Notes: generated by a model not told the origin, from the letters alone. Shown: positions 44,498 through 54,406, counted from the first letter of the stretch. The stretch: 64,000 nt of DNA from an uncultured Lachnospiraceae bacterium (GCA_900320345.1 ONRZ01000002.1:39417-103416), one strand, 5' to 3'. Made by a program: numbers and translations.

Positions 44498-46834
44498 TTG
44501 TATATAAGGAGACCGTTATGTCTCTTCGGCATCCTGTTTGCGGCCGTGTTGACAGTGATCCTGCATCTGTCGGGGGAAAAGGACGTACTTTCCGGAAAGG
44601 AAAGTACCCTGGACGGCAGACATAAGGTATTTGAAGGCACGGTCAGGGGAATAGAAGAGAAGAACAACAGACTGATCGTACAGATCGGAAGCATATCAGT
44701 ATCAGATAAAGACATATTATTTTATCCAAAAGAAGATCCAAAAATAAGAGACAGGCTGCATATAGGAACAAAAGTCAGGGCGGAAGGCATATTCCGGCTG
44801 ATGGAAGAGGCGGGCAACAAAGGACAGTTTGACCGCAGGAGATATTATGCCCTGAAAGGGTACGGCTATGAAGTTTTTGACGGAAAAATACTTGGTTTAT
44901 CGGCATCGCATGATATGATAAGGGACCGGCTTCACAGAATTAAGGAACAGACCGCGTATGTTTATGACCGTTATCTTGGAGATGATGACAGCGGCGTGAT
45001 AAAAGCACTTGTACTTGCCGACAGGGGTGATCTTGACGAGGATATAAAGGAACAGTATAAAGATGCCGGGATATCACATATTCTCGCACTTTCGGGACTG
45101 CATATAGTAACACTCGGCTGCATGCTTCTTGCCGCGCTTAAAAAACTCGGACTTCCGACGGCTGCTGCCGCCGTTATAAGCCTTTCAATAATGATCATGT
45201 ATTGCATTATGACAGGTATGCCGGTCTCGGCTGTCCGGGCCATGATAATGTTTGTATTTCTTGCGGCTGCACTTATAGCGGGACGTACCTATGATCTTAG
45301 GACCGCGGCGGCTTTTGCGTCTCTTCTTATGCTCATCGTAAATCCGGACCGCATATATGATCCCGGTTTTCTGCTGTCCTTTTCATCGGTGATCGGGATA
45401 GGGCTTACATATCCCGGAATACGTGAGCTGGTGCTGGCGGTATCCGGAAGGAAAAAAATATCGGGTCTTCTTAATACTCTTTTATTCTCATTTTCGCTTC
45501 AGATCACAGTCATGCCGTTTACCATGTGGTTCTTTTATCAGCTTCCCGTATACGGGATACCGGTAAATATGATAGTGGTGCCTTTTGCGGGGGTACTGCT
45601 TTTTGCGGGAATATTTACAGGGATACTCGGAAACATCGCACTGTGTTTTTCAAATGGCAGCAGGCTTTTTGAACTTATCATGCTGCCGGCGGTTTATGCG
45701 GTAAAGTTAATACTGAAGGGGTATGATCTTGTGACGGGATCGGTATGCAGGATTCCCGGAAGCGTGTGGATAACCGGAAGACCGAAGATGTGGCAGATGT
45801 GTTTATATTATTTTTTCCTGGCGATGACAGTATCCGGAGGATATCTGCTTTTTGCATGGGAGCGCAGGCATATACGAAAAAAGAAGGCGGGGGTCCCGGA
45901 TGAAAAAAGGAAAGGGGTTTCGCGGCGTTTAAAGATTTATGGTGCGGGCTTTATGTCACTGTGGATGACAGGAACTGTCCTTTTGTGTTTAAGGACAGCG
46001 CCGGATATTGAGATCTCGGCTCTTGATGTGGGACAGGGGCAGTGTTTTGTAATACACGGAAGCAAGGTGCCGCCGGTTGTTTATGACTGCGGGAGTACGG
46101 ACGAAAGCAGGGTCGGCAGGTACAGGCTTGTTCCCTTTCTTAAATACAGCGGTATAAGTGAGATCGACACCTTTTTTATATCGCACCTTGATCTGGATCA
46201 TGTGAGCGGGCTGCTTGAGATACTGAGTGAAGAGGATCCCGGGATCGATATAGGAAGGATCGTGATATCCGGTTCAAAAGAGCAGAAGGGCAGTGAAAAC
46301 TATCCGAAGCTCATAAAGGCTGCAAAGGCCAGGGATATCCCGATATATACAATGACTGCGGACGACAGCATCAGGTGGGATCACCTGTCGGTCACATGCA
46401 TTTCTCCGGGTAAGGATATCAATGGATATGATGATCTTAATGACGGCTCACTGACACTTGACTTTGGATTTTATGAAACAGGAAAGGGTGCAGCCGTAAA
46501 GCCTTTCAGGATGCTGTTTACGGGTGATATCAGCTTGGCCGTCGAGGAAGATCTTGCAAAAAACCGCATTGAGAATATAATCGGAGGATATGATTATCTT
46601 CAGGTGGCACATCACGGTTCGCGTACAGCCGCAAGCAGTGTATTTCTAAAACGGGTGTCACCGTCGGTTGCCGTGATCAGCGCGGGTAAGGATAACAGAT
46701 ACGGACATCCGCATGCGGAGACTCTTGATATCCTCAATGAGTGTGCGGGAACGCATACGTATATTACGGGCAGGGACGGCGAAACGGACTGTGATCTTGA
46801 TGATGGGAACATACGTATCTTTTTGTTTAAATAA
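44498..46834 (+). CDS. comEC: ComEC/Rec2 DNA-uptake channel
   Basis: Forms the channel that brings single-stranded DNA into the cell. 778 residues: N-terminal soluble part after a membrane helix, the central Competence domain with ~8 helices (ISHILALSGLHIVTLGCM, MPVSAVRAMIM), and a C-terminal metallo-beta-lactamase-like domain (ALDVGQGQCFVIH, FFISHLDLDHVSGL, VAHHGSRTAAS) that may degrade the second strand. TTG 44498 is chosen from AGGAGG at 44485-44490. With comEA it indicates a possible natural competence apparatus. Confidence 0.95.
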   Translation: MYIRRPLCLFGILFAAVLTVILHLSGEKDVLSGKESTLDGRHKVFEGTVRGIEEKNNRLIVQIGSISVSDKDILFYPKEDPKIRDRLHIGTKVRAEGIFRLMEEAGNKGQFDRRRYYALKGYGYEVFDGKILGLSASHDMIRDRLHRIKEQTAYVYDRYLGDDDSGVIKALVLADRGDLDEDIKEQYKDAGISHILALSGLHIVTLGCMLLAALKKLGLPTAAAAVISLSIMIMYCIMTGMPVSAVRAMIMFVFLAAALIAGRTYDLRTAAAFASLLMLIVNPDRIYDPGFLLSFSSVIGIGLTYPGIRELVLAVSGRKKISGLLNTLLFSFSLQITVMPFTMWFFYQLPVYGIPVNMIVVPFAGVLLFAGIFTGILGNIALCFSNGSRLFELIMLPAVYAVKLILKGYDLVTGSVCRIPGSVWITGRPKMWQMCLYYFFLAMTVSGGYLLFAWERRHIRKKKAGVPDEKRKGVSRRLKIYGAGFMSLWMTGTVLLCLRTAPDIEISALDVGQGQCFVIHGSKVPPVVYDCGSTDESRVGRYRLVPFLKYSGISEIDTFFISHLDLDHVSGLLEILSEEDPGIDIGRIVISGSKEQKGSENYPKLIKAAKARDIPIYTMTADDSIRWDHLSVTCISPGKDINGYDDLNDGSLTLDFGFYETGKGAAVKPFRMLFTGDISLAVEEDLAKNRIENIIGGYDYLQVAHHGSRTAASSVFLKRVSPSVAVISAGKDNRYGHPHAETLDILNECAGTHTYITGRDGETDCDLDDGNIRIFLFK

Positions 46835-46846
46835 TTTCTGCCGTTG

Positions 46847-46864
46847 TGCTATAATGTCATCATG
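46847..46864 (+). promoter_or_regulatory. Extended -10 box directly before the holA start
   Basis: TGCTATAAT (46847-46855) is an extended -10 box. The start of transcription would fall at about 46862, the A of the holA ATG, and no Shine-Dalgarno sequence precedes that ATG. A leaderless mRNA is predicted, unless a second promoter lies upstream in comEC. Confidence 0.45.
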
Positions 46865-47881
46865 AAAAGCATCGATGCTGATATAAAGGAAGGAAAATTC
46901 AAGAATATATATTTCCTGATGGGTGTTGAACCGTATCTGATCCGTCTCTACAGGGACAAGCTCGTGAATGCTCTTGTGGGAACCGACGATGAACTCAACT
47001 GCAGGTATTATGACGGGCCGGTTTCCGATATGGGAGAGGTGATAGAATATGCCGATACGGTTCCTTTTTTTGCGCCGCGCCGGGTCATCGTGATGGAAAA
47101 TACGGGGCTGTTCAAGTCAAGCGATGATAAACTGGCATCGTATCTTAAGGATATGCCCGAAACAACGTTTATGATCTTTACCGAGTGTTTTCGAGGGGAG
47201 CGCAGGGATGAAAGGAAGTATGAGAGCGCACTTGTCGATAAGAGATACAAAATGTATAAGACGGTACACGATCTCGGCAGGATAATCGAATTCAAGCGGC
47301 TTCAGGAAGCAGATCTTACAAACTGGCTCCTTCGGAGATTTGCGGACAACGGTCTTAAGGTAACAAGAAGGGCAATGGACTGTATCCTCGAATACGTCGG
47401 CGATGATATGACAAGGCTGGTGAACGAGAGCGAGAAGCTTATCTGCTACAGAGCGGGACACAGTTCCGTGGATGAAGATGATGTTAAGGAGATCTGCTCA
47501 AGAAACATAGATAATGATATATTCGAGATGGTAGGTGCCATAGCCGCAAAGAACAGGAGAAAGGCACTTAAGTTATACTATGATCTTATCGAACTTAAGG
47601 TAAGATCCATGAATATACTTGCTCTTATTTCGAGGGAATTTAATCTTCTCATGCAGGTGAAGATCCTGAAGAATTCCGGCAGGGATAAGGACGATATATC
47701 CAAGCTCACAAGGATCAATCCGTTTTTTGTCGGTAAATACATATCTGTTTCCGGACGTTTTACTTCGGAGTATTTAAGGGAAGCGGTGGAAGAGTGTGTT
47801 GAAACGGAAACGGCAGCCAAACAGGGACTGATCGATGATATGATCGCCGTTGAGATGCTTATTATAAAGTATTCATCGTAA
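46862..47881 (+). CDS. holA: DNA polymerase III subunit delta
   Basis: Clamp-loader subunit that opens the beta sliding clamp. 339 residues starting MKSIDADIKEGKFKNIYFLM, with GVEPYLIRLYRDKL and the clamp-binding region around NTVPFF-like ADTVPFFAPRRVIV. The C-terminal collar domain (NIDNDIFEMVGAIAAKNRR, then SRFNLL-like SREFNLLMQVK) is present. Follows comEC as in most Firmicutes. The start was chosen as the first Met that fits the family; TTG at 46844 lies inside the -10 box. Confidence 0.93.
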   Translation: MKSIDADIKEGKFKNIYFLMGVEPYLIRLYRDKLVNALVGTDDELNCRYYDGPVSDMGEVIEYADTVPFFAPRRVIVMENTGLFKSSDDKLASYLKDMPETTFMIFTECFRGERRDERKYESALVDKRYKMYKTVHDLGRIIEFKRLQEADLTNWLLRRFADNGLKVTRRAMDCILEYVGDDMTRLVNESEKLICYRAGHSSVDEDDVKEICSRNIDNDIFEMVGAIAAKNRRKALKLYYDLIELKVRSMNILALISREFNLLMQVKILKNSGRDKDDISKLTRINPFFVGKYISVSGRFTSEYLREAVEECVETETAAKQGLIDDMIAVEMLIIKYSS

Positions 47882-47895
47882 GAATGGGAGGAAGA

Positions 47896-48546
47896 ATGAG
47901 AAACGAACCTAAACCGCTGCAGGTATATAAACATTTTAAGGGAAACTATTATCAGATAGTCGAAGTCGCAAAACACTCGGAAACGGGAGAGAGACTGGTC
48001 ATATACAGACCGTTGTTTGAAGGTGTCGACGTATATGCGAGACCTCTTGAGATGTTTTTAAGCGAGGTGGATCATGAAAAATATCCGGATGTGAAACAGA
48101 AATTCAGGTTTGCACTGGTGACGGGACAGCATAAACGCTCCGGGGCGGAAGAAGAGTCTGCGGAAGAGAGCATAGAAGAACGGGAAGAAGAGCCTGCGGA
48201 AGAAAACGGAAAAGAAGTAACGGAAGAAACCGGAAAAGAAGTAACGGAAGAAGCCGGCGGAGAGACTGCGGAAGGATCGGAAGAGAAGCCCGAAGAAAAA
48301 CCCGAAGAGAAACCCGAAGAGACCCATGACAAGGACGTGCTGGATGCATTCCTTGATGCCCAGACATCCGAGGAGAAGCTTGATATACTTACGGGCAGCT
48401 GGAAGACTATAACCGAAGATAACATAGACAACATAGCGGTTGTGCTTGATATGGAGCTTACGGGGGAGACCCTTGAGGAGAAATACAAGGAAATACTAAA
48501 CTGCCTTAAACTGAGGGCCAAGTACGAGAGCAGCAGATTAAGATAA
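47896..48546 (+). CDS. DUF1653 protein with acidic repeats
   Basis: 216 residues. Residues ~5-75 are a DUF1653 domain (VYKHFKGNYYQIVEVAKHSE, VIYRPLFEGVDVYARPLEMF). A Glu-rich repeat tract follows (~88-140) made of units such as GKEVTEE and KPEE, then a helical C-terminal part (~145-216). GGAGG lies 4 bases before ATG 47896; ATG 47884 is upstream of that site. The repeat tract is probably prone to length change. Function unknown. Confidence 0.8.
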   Translation: MRNEPKPLQVYKHFKGNYYQIVEVAKHSETGERLVIYRPLFEGVDVYARPLEMFLSEVDHEKYPDVKQKFRFALVTGQHKRSGAEEESAEESIEEREEEPAEENGKEVTEETGKEVTEEAGGETAEGSEEKPEEKPEEKPEETHDKDVLDAFLDAQTSEEKLDILTGSWKTITEDNIDNIAVVLDMELTGETLEEKYKEILNCLKLRAKYESSRLR

Positions 48547-48571
48547 AGATGTCGGATTTTGGTAAGTTTTC

Positions 48572-48600
48572 TTGTGTTTTGGATTAAGTTCTTATATAAT
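48572..48600 (+). promoter_or_regulatory. glyA promoter
   Basis: TTGTGT (48572-48577) and TATAAT (48595-48600), spacer 17. The ~60-base leader has a small GGATT/AATCC stem and no riboswitch that I recognise. Confidence 0.55.
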
Positions 48601-48665
48601 GATACGAGGATTTGGAGAATCCAACAAGATAAGGCCACGGACGGGCATAAAACGGAGGTAGATAC

Positions 48666-49904
48666 ATGTATTCACTGGATGAAGTAAGGTCGGTAGATCC
48701 CGAGATCGCCGAGGCCATTGTCAAGGAGCAGGAGAGGCAGAACAGCCATATAGAGCTCATTGCATCGGAGAACTGGGTAAGCAAGGCAGTTATGGCTGCA
48801 ATGGGAAGCCCGCTCACAAATAAATATGCGGAAGGATATCCGGGCAAGAGGTATTACGGCGGCTGCGACTGCGTTGATATAGTTGAGGATCTTGCAAGGG
48901 AGCGTGCCAAGAAGCTGTTCGGATGCGATTATGCGAACGTTCAGCCACATTCGGGAGCACAGGCCAATATGGCAGTGTTCTTTGCGATGCTCGAGCCGGG
49001 CGATACCTTTATGGGTATGAACTTAGATCACGGCGGACATCTGTCACACGGTTCACCTGTAAATATGTCGGGTAAGTATTTTAACTGTGTACATTACGGT
49101 GTTAATGACGACGGTTTCATTGACTACGATGAAGTAAGAAGGATAGCACTTGAGTGCAAGCCCAAAATGATACTGGCGGGTGCGAGTGCTTATGCAAGGA
49201 AGATAGATTTTAAGAAGTTCAGGGAGATCTGTGACGAGGTCGGTGCTTATCTTATGGTCGATATGGCTCATATCGCGGGACTTGTTGCAACGGGATATCA
49301 TGAGAGCCCTATACCGTATGCCGATGTTGTTACCACAACCACCCATAAGACGCTGCGCGGTCCCAGAGGAGGTCTTATCCTCTGCAATCAGGAAGCGGCA
49401 GATAAGTTTAATTTCAACAAGGCTATCTTCCCGGGAACACAGGGCGGCCCTCTTATGCATGTTATCGCTGCCAAGGCAGTATGTTTTAAGGAAGCACTGT
49501 CACCAGAGTTTAAGGAATACGGTAAGAATATAGTTGATAATGCACAGGCACTTGCGAAGGGTCTTCTTGACAGAGGCTTAAGCATTGTGTCCGGCGGTAC
49601 CGATAACCACCTTATGCTTCTTGACTTAAGGCCTCAGGGGCTTACGGGCAAGGAGATAGAGAAGCTGCTTGATGAGGCACATATCACAGCCAATAAGAAT
49701 ACGGTTCCGAACGATCCTCAGAAGCCTTTCGTTACGAGCGGTATCAGGCTCGGAACACCTGCCGTTACGTCAAGGGGCATGGGTACGGAAGATATGGACA
49801 GGATAGCCGAAGCCATAGCATTTGTGGTCAAGGAAGGTCAGGATGGTGTTAAGAAAGCCCGCGCCATAGTTGATGAGCTTACGGCCAAGTATCCTTTGAT
49901 CTGA
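48666..49904 (+). CDS. glyA: Serine hydroxymethyltransferase
   Basis: PLP enzyme that converts serine and tetrahydrofolate to glycine and methylene-tetrahydrofolate, feeding thyA. 412 residues. [34 protein letters not shown], and the Schiff-base Lys in [16 protein letters not shown] are diagnostic. GGAGG precedes ATG 48666 at 7 bases. It has its own promoter and a terminator at 49930. Confidence 0.98.
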   Translation: MYSLDEVRSVDPEIAEAIVKEQERQNSHIELIASENWVSKAVMAAMGSPLTNKYAEGYPGKRYYGGCDCVDIVEDLARERAKKLFGCDYANVQPHSGAQANMAVFFAMLEPGDTFMGMNLDHGGHLSHGSPVNMSGKYFNCVHYGVNDDGFIDYDEVRRIALECKPKMILAGASAYARKIDFKKFREICDEVGAYLMVDMAHIAGLVATGYHESPIPYADVVTTTTHKTLRGPRGGLILCNQEAADKFNFNKAIFPGTQGGPLMHVIAAKAVCFKEALSPEFKEYGKNIVDNAQALAKGLLDRGLSIVSGGTDNHLMLLDLRPQGLTGKEIEKLLDEAHITANKNTVPNDPQKPFVTSGIRLGTPAVTSRGMGTEDMDRIAEAIAFVVKEGQDGVKKARAIVDELTAKYPLI

Positions 49905-49929
49905 ACTTAAGATCAGTGCGATCATTTTT

Positions 49930-49962
49930 CAGCCACTGCATTGTTATGTAGTGGCTGTATAT
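49930..49962 (+). terminator. Rho-independent terminator after glyA
   Basis: CAGCCACT (49930-49937) pairs with AGTGGCTG (49950-49957), followed by a T-rich run. Confidence 0.75.
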
Positions 49963-49983
49963 TTATAACAGTTGAGGGGAAGT

Positions 49984-51354
49984 ATGATTTTCAGTAGTCT
50001 GTTGTTTCTGTTCTGGTTCATGCCGGTATTTTTCCTGATATATTACCTGGTCCCGATGAGAGCAAAGAATTTTGTGCTCCTTGTCGGGAGCATGGTCTTT
50101 TACGGATGGGGTGAACCAAAATATCTTATCCTTCTCGTTATCTCGATCCTTGTGAATTATCTTGCGGGGCTTTTGATACACCGTTTCAGGGGCAGGGCGG
50201 ACAGGATCGTCCTTGTCTGTGCGCTTGTCTTTGATATCGGAATGCTTTTCTTCTTCAAGTATATAAATTTCTTCATAGAAAATATAAATGCATTTACGGG
50301 GAGCAATATAGCAGAGGTTAACATAACTCTGCCGCTGGGAATAAGCTTCTATACGTTTCAGATCATGTCCTATGTCATCGATCTGTACAGGGGTAAGGTT
50401 GAGGTTGAGCGGTCTGTTATAAACCTCGGTACCTACCTGTGCATGTTCCCGCAGCTGATAGCGGGACCGATAGTAGTATACAGCGATGTATCCACAGCTC
50501 TTAAGGGAAGGAAGATAAGTGCTTCGGCAATTGAGGAAGGGCTCTGCACGTTTACGCTCGGGCTCGGTTCGAAAGTCCTTATAGCCAATAATGCGGGTGA
50601 ATTCTGGAGAGAGCTTGAGAAGATCGGATATGAAAATATTTCGGCTCCCCTTGCGTGGCTCGGTATGCTCGCGTTTACCCTGCAGATATATTTTGATTTT
50701 AACGGCTATTCCATGATGGCTATCGGCCTTGGCAAGATGCTGGGGTTTGAGTTCCCTAAGAATTTTGATCTGCCTTACATCTCATCTTCCATAACGGAAT
50801 ACTGGAGAAGATGGCATATGACACTGAGCGGCTGGTTCAGGGATTATCTCTACATACCGCTTGGCGGCAACAGAAGGGGTAAGGCAAGGGTCATCTTTAA
50901 CCTGTTCATTGTCTGGTTTGTAACGGGATTCTGGCATGGCGCGGACTGGAATTTTATTCTGTGGGGACTGTATTTCTTTGTGCTTCTTATGATAGAAAGA
51001 GCCGGATTTGCCGGGTTCCTTGAGAAAAGAAAGATCTTTGCGCATGTTTATTCATTACTTGCCATCGGTTTTGGCTGGATGCTGTTTGCGATAACCGATC
51101 TGAAACAGCTTGCGGTATACCTGGGAAGGCTGTTTACGGGCGGAGTTTCGGGCAGTGAGGTTTACTATATAAGAAACTATTTTGTTATCATGCTTTTGGG
51201 GTGTCTCCTGTCATCGGGGCTTGGGAACAAAGTGTATGATAAGATAAGCAAGAGGAAGGGTGTGACCGCTGTGATGCTTACGGGGATCCTTATCTTAAGC
51301 GTTGCTTTTCTCGCCGATGCCTCATATAACCCGTTTTTGTATTTCAGGTTTTAG
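49984..51354 (+). CDS. MBOAT-family O-acyltransferase
   Basis: 456 residues, ~11 membrane helices. The DltB/AlgI/PatA signature is clear: FPQLIAGPIVVYSDV, IYFDFNGYSMMAIGLGKMLG, EYWRRWHMTLSGWFRDYLYIP with the motif His region, and FWHGADWNFILWGLYF with the catalytic His. It moves acyl groups across the membrane to a surface polymer. GAGGGG precedes ATG 49984. The next two genes are the usual partners (DHHW protein, SGNH protein), so the set probably O-acetylates an exopolysaccharide or cell-wall polymer. Confidence 0.95.
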   Translation: MIFSSLLFLFWFMPVFFLIYYLVPMRAKNFVLLVGSMVFYGWGEPKYLILLVISILVNYLAGLLIHRFRGRADRIVLVCALVFDIGMLFFFKYINFFIENINAFTGSNIAEVNITLPLGISFYTFQIMSYVIDLYRGKVEVERSVINLGTYLCMFPQLIAGPIVVYSDVSTALKGRKISASAIEEGLCTFTLGLGSKVLIANNAGEFWRELEKIGYENISAPLAWLGMLAFTLQIYFDFNGYSMMAIGLGKMLGFEFPKNFDLPYISSSITEYWRRWHMTLSGWFRDYLYIPLGGNRRGKARVIFNLFIVWFVTGFWHGADWNFILWGLYFFVLLMIERAGFAGFLEKRKIFAHVYSLLAIGFGWMLFAITDLKQLAVYLGRLFTGGVSGSEVYYIRNYFVIMLLGCLLSSGLGNKVYDKISKRKGVTAVMLTGILILSVAFLADASYNPFLYFRF

Positions 51355-51398
51355 CTGTTTAATGAATGTGTTCTGACTGACATGTAATGGTGATCGAT

Positions 51399-52541
51399 AT
51401 GTACCAAACCGTGAAAAAAAATATCTTTACGATCATATTTACACTGATGGTGTTCGTAATGTTTGCCGGTTATCTGTTCGGTGATGACGGAGAATTTTCG
51501 GTGACCGAGAACAGATATCTTGCCAAGCGTCCTCCGGTAACTCTGTCCTCTCTTATGGACGGCAGTTTCATGAAGAGCTTTGAACTCTATACGGAGGAAC
51601 AGCTTCCATTAAGGGACGGGCTTATAAAGCTTAAGGCGGTATGCTGCGAAGCGGCATTTAAGAACGAAAATAACGGTATCGCAAAAGGGAAAGACGGACA
51701 TCTGTTTGAGAAACTGATAAATACAGACAGGCAGCTTAAGAAGAACAGTGCCGCGATAGAGAATTTTGCAAAACAGACCGACAGGGATATTTACGTCTGC
51801 ATAGTCCCCAATTCATACGAGATCCAAAAGGATTATATACCGGCCGGATTTCCGGGGATATCGCAGAGGGAATATATTGAAGAACTGTATGATGAACTGA
51901 GCACATACGGAAATGTCCATACGATAGATCTGTATGAAACGCTTATTGAAAATGCGGATAAGTATATATATTACCGGACGGATCACCACTGGACTACGGA
52001 CGGAGCGTATCTGGGATACCGGAAACTGTGCGATGAAATGGGAATCATCCCGGTCGATAAGGATTCGGAGAAGCTTGGGGAGAAACGCAGGGAAACCGAA
52101 GGATTTTACGGTACCTATCAGTCAAAATACAGGGGGTCGATCGGAGTGAAGCCCGATACACTTACATATTATGATATTGACGTTGCTCATTACGAAACAG
52201 GCGGCAGGGAATATGATTCCCTGTATGATACGGATAAGCTTGACATATATGATAAGTACGCGATGTTCATGCACGGAAATGAAGGGCTGTCAACGGTGGA
52301 GTCTGCAGAGGATGAAGTTGAGGGGCGAAAAGGAGAACTGATCATATTTAAGGATTCGTACGCAAACTGCATGATACCGTTCCTTACATATGATTATGAC
52401 AGGATAACGGTCATTGACTTAAGGTATTATCCCGATCCGGTAAAGGAGCTGCTTAAAGAGCATGAGGATGCGGATATACTGCTGTTTTATAACTTCATGC
52501 ATTTTAATGAGGATAATCATTTCTACAGATTGACAAGTTGA
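51399..52541 (+). CDS. DHHW-motif protein (AlgJ/AlgX-like)
   Basis: 380 residues with an N-terminal membrane helix (~8-28) and an extracellular domain. The motif RTDHHWTTDGAYLGY gives the DHHW family name; FKDSYANCMIPFL near the end carries the predicted catalytic Ser of the AlgJ/AlgX-like SGNH fold. Companion of the MBOAT gene, probably taking the acetyl group outside the membrane. ATG 51399 is taken as start; ATG 51387 is equally possible, as no strong ribosome site marks either. Confidence 0.88.
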   Translation: MYQTVKKNIFTIIFTLMVFVMFAGYLFGDDGEFSVTENRYLAKRPPVTLSSLMDGSFMKSFELYTEEQLPLRDGLIKLKAVCCEAAFKNENNGIAKGKDGHLFEKLINTDRQLKKNSAAIENFAKQTDRDIYVCIVPNSYEIQKDYIPAGFPGISQREYIEELYDELSTYGNVHTIDLYETLIENADKYIYYRTDHHWTTDGAYLGYRKLCDEMGIIPVDKDSEKLGEKRRETEGFYGTYQSKYRGSIGVKPDTLTYYDIDVAHYETGGREYDSLYDTDKLDIYDKYAMFMHGNEGLSTVESAEDEVEGRKGELIIFKDSYANCMIPFLTYDYDRITVIDLRYYPDPVKELLKEHEDADILLFYNFMHFNEDNHFYRLTS

Positions 52542-52591
52542 AAAATACGTTTATTATTGAAATATAACAGTTTCGGAAAAGCAGGTAAGAG

Positions 52592-53731
52592 TTGGAAAAC
52601 AATAATCTTTATGACAATTATGCGGGATATTCTCCCGAGCCGGGGCAAGTGAGTGAGGAAGAACGGGCTCTTGAGGACAAGAGGCGGCTGATACGTATCA
52701 TTTCAGTGGCTCTTGTTATTTTGTGCACGGTTTTTCTTGCCGTCATGGCGGGAGTTATGATAGCACTGTGGGATACCGGAAAGAGCGCACATGACCTGAC
52801 GGCTGTTTTGAACGGAAGTTATGTGTATGCCAGGACACAGGAGGAACTTGAACGGGTAGCCATGGAGGATCAATATGCTTCGGACGCAAAAGAGCAGGAA
52901 GAAGATGCCGGAGAAGAGACGGCGGAAGCGGATGATCCAAAACTGCAGGTGGTAAATGAACTCTCGGATGCCGCAGGTGAAGATGGTGCGGGTACGGATG
53001 ATGCACTTACGGATGACACGGGCGCGGATGAGATATCGGGTGTAGATACCGTTGAAGAAGCCGGAGATGATACGAATGCCGGACTGGTGAATGCTTCCGA
53101 TATCCATGTTTATGTGGATCCGAACGTCAATTATCCGATGCCTTTTACGGAAGTGGATGAGAGCTATTTTAACGATGCCCTTTTTATCGGTGATTCGAGA
53201 CTTCAGGGATTCGGAATGTATTCGGGTATGCCGGGAACCTTCTACGCCGCTACGGGATTCCAGCTGTTCAAGTATGATTCGATGAAGGTTGCAAACACCG
53301 AGAACGGTAAGGTTCCGCTGACAGACGCACTCCCGTATGATACCTTCACCAAGATATACATCAAGGTAGGACTTAACGAGATGGGCGGTAACGAAAACGC
53401 TTTCTTAAACAAGTACGCGGAACTGATAGCGGTACTGAGGGAGAGCGAGCCCAGGGCGATCATATACGTACACGGACTTCTGCCGGTCACCGCTGCCAAA
53501 TCGCAGTCCGACAAAGTCCACAACAACCCTAACGTTAATGCCAGGAATGAAGCACTTAAACAATTTGCGCTTGAACAGAAAGCATATTATCTGGACGTAG
53601 GGTCAGCGCTTGCGGGAGCCGACGGAAGCCTGCCTTCTGAGATGGCTGCCGACGGCATACATTTAAAGGCGCAGTATATGGATATATGGAAACAGTATTT
53701 ACTGTCGCATGCGGTAGTGGTCACACAATAG
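52592..53731 (+). CDS. Membrane-anchored SGNH/GDSL hydrolase-like protein
   Basis: 379 residues. Cytosolic N-terminus, membrane helix (~32-58), acidic low-complexity linker (~85-160), then an SGNH domain: FIGDSRLQGFG (Ser block), KVGLNEMGGNE (Asn block) and AADGIHLKAQY (Asp-His block). Possible acetyltransferase or esterase acting on the polymer modified by the MBOAT gene. TTG 52592 is the likely start, after AGGTAAGAG. Followed after 47 bases by a small lipoprotein. Confidence 0.88.
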   Translation: MENNNLYDNYAGYSPEPGQVSEEERALEDKRRLIRIISVALVILCTVFLAVMAGVMIALWDTGKSAHDLTAVLNGSYVYARTQEELERVAMEDQYASDAKEQEEDAGEETAEADDPKLQVVNELSDAAGEDGAGTDDALTDDTGADEISGVDTVEEAGDDTNAGLVNASDIHVYVDPNVNYPMPFTEVDESYFNDALFIGDSRLQGFGMYSGMPGTFYAATGFQLFKYDSMKVANTENGKVPLTDALPYDTFTKIYIKVGLNEMGGNENAFLNKYAELIAVLRESEPRAIIYVHGLLPVTAAKSQSDKVHNNPNVNARNEALKQFALEQKAYYLDVGSALAGADGSLPSEMAADGIHLKAQYMDIWKQYLLSHAVVVTQ

Positions 53732-53778
53732 CCGCGCGATATCAATAAAATAAGCAGGATAAGGGAGGAGTATCTATT

Positions 53779-54243
53779 ATGAAAAAGAGGTTTTTGGTTT
53801 TGGGAGCGGCTGTGCTCATTGCAGCGTGTATAGGAGGCTGCGGTAAGAAGGCTGCGGACGTGAACGCACAGGAACTTGCAGATGCACTTAAGAACGGTAT
53901 CACATATGAGGACGATCTGTCATCCATAGATCTTGACACGGCCCAGATGATATATAACTTCGGGGATGCCAACATAGCCGAGGCGGTATTTTATGAGAGT
54001 ACGGGAGCAACTGCAGAGGAGATAGTGGTACTTAAATGTGCTTCTGATGCGGATGCCGGGGCGGCAGAGGATGCACTTAAGGCCAGAGTCGATGAACAGA
54101 AGGAATCATTCACGGATTATGTGCCGGCCGAACTTGAGAAGCTTAATGCGGCTGTTATCTACAGATCCGGCAATTGCGCCGTTTTATCGGTGAGCAGCGA
54201 GCCGGATAAGGCAAGAGGGATCATAGATTCATATTTCAAATGA
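53779..54243 (+). CDS. DUF4358 lipoprotein
   Basis: 154 residues. Signal MKKRFLVLGAAVLIAACIGG with lipobox IGGC, mature part with DLSSIDLDTAQMIYNFGD and a C-terminal ISSEP-like SVSSEPDKARGIIDSYFK, the DUF4358 pattern. It is often found beside MBOAT and SGNH genes in Clostridia, as here, so it probably belongs to the same surface-modification set. AGGGAGGAG precedes the ATG. Confidence 0.88.
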   Translation: MKKRFLVLGAAVLIAACIGGCGKKAADVNAQELADALKNGITYEDDLSSIDLDTAQMIYNFGDANIAEAVFYESTGATAEEIVVLKCASDADAGAAEDALKARVDEQKESFTDYVPAELEKLNAAVIYRSGNCAVLSVSSEPDKARGIIDSYFK

Positions 54244-54371
54244 TCCGGGAAGAAATGCTGTTTTTGTTCTAAATGTATAAACAATTTAATAATTTTAAAC
54301 TATATAAACTAATAATACAAACAAGTAACAGCGAAATGTATAAAAATATTTAATTTATTCGCAAAAAAGTG

Positions 54372-54400
54372 TTGACAATTTCCAAAACCGGCTGTATAAT
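54372..54400 (+). promoter_or_regulatory. Strong promoter of a noncoding RNA
   Basis: TTGACA (54372-54377) and TATAAT (54395-54400) with a 17-base spacer: both boxes perfect. A very AT-rich stretch from 54270 to 54370 could act as an UP element. Confidence 0.9.
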
Positions 54401-54406
54401 CATCTC

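Noticed and set aside
48058-48367. Overlapping long open frames on the minus strand opposite the DUF1653 gene
   Set aside because: They mirror the Glu-rich repeat tract (GAA/GAG codons give Phe/Leu/Ser runs on the other strand) and have no ribosome site or family.
48601-48665. Riboswitch before glyA
   Set aside because: The leader is only about 60 bases with one weak stem and lacks the conserved cores of glycine, THF or SAM riboswitches as I know them.
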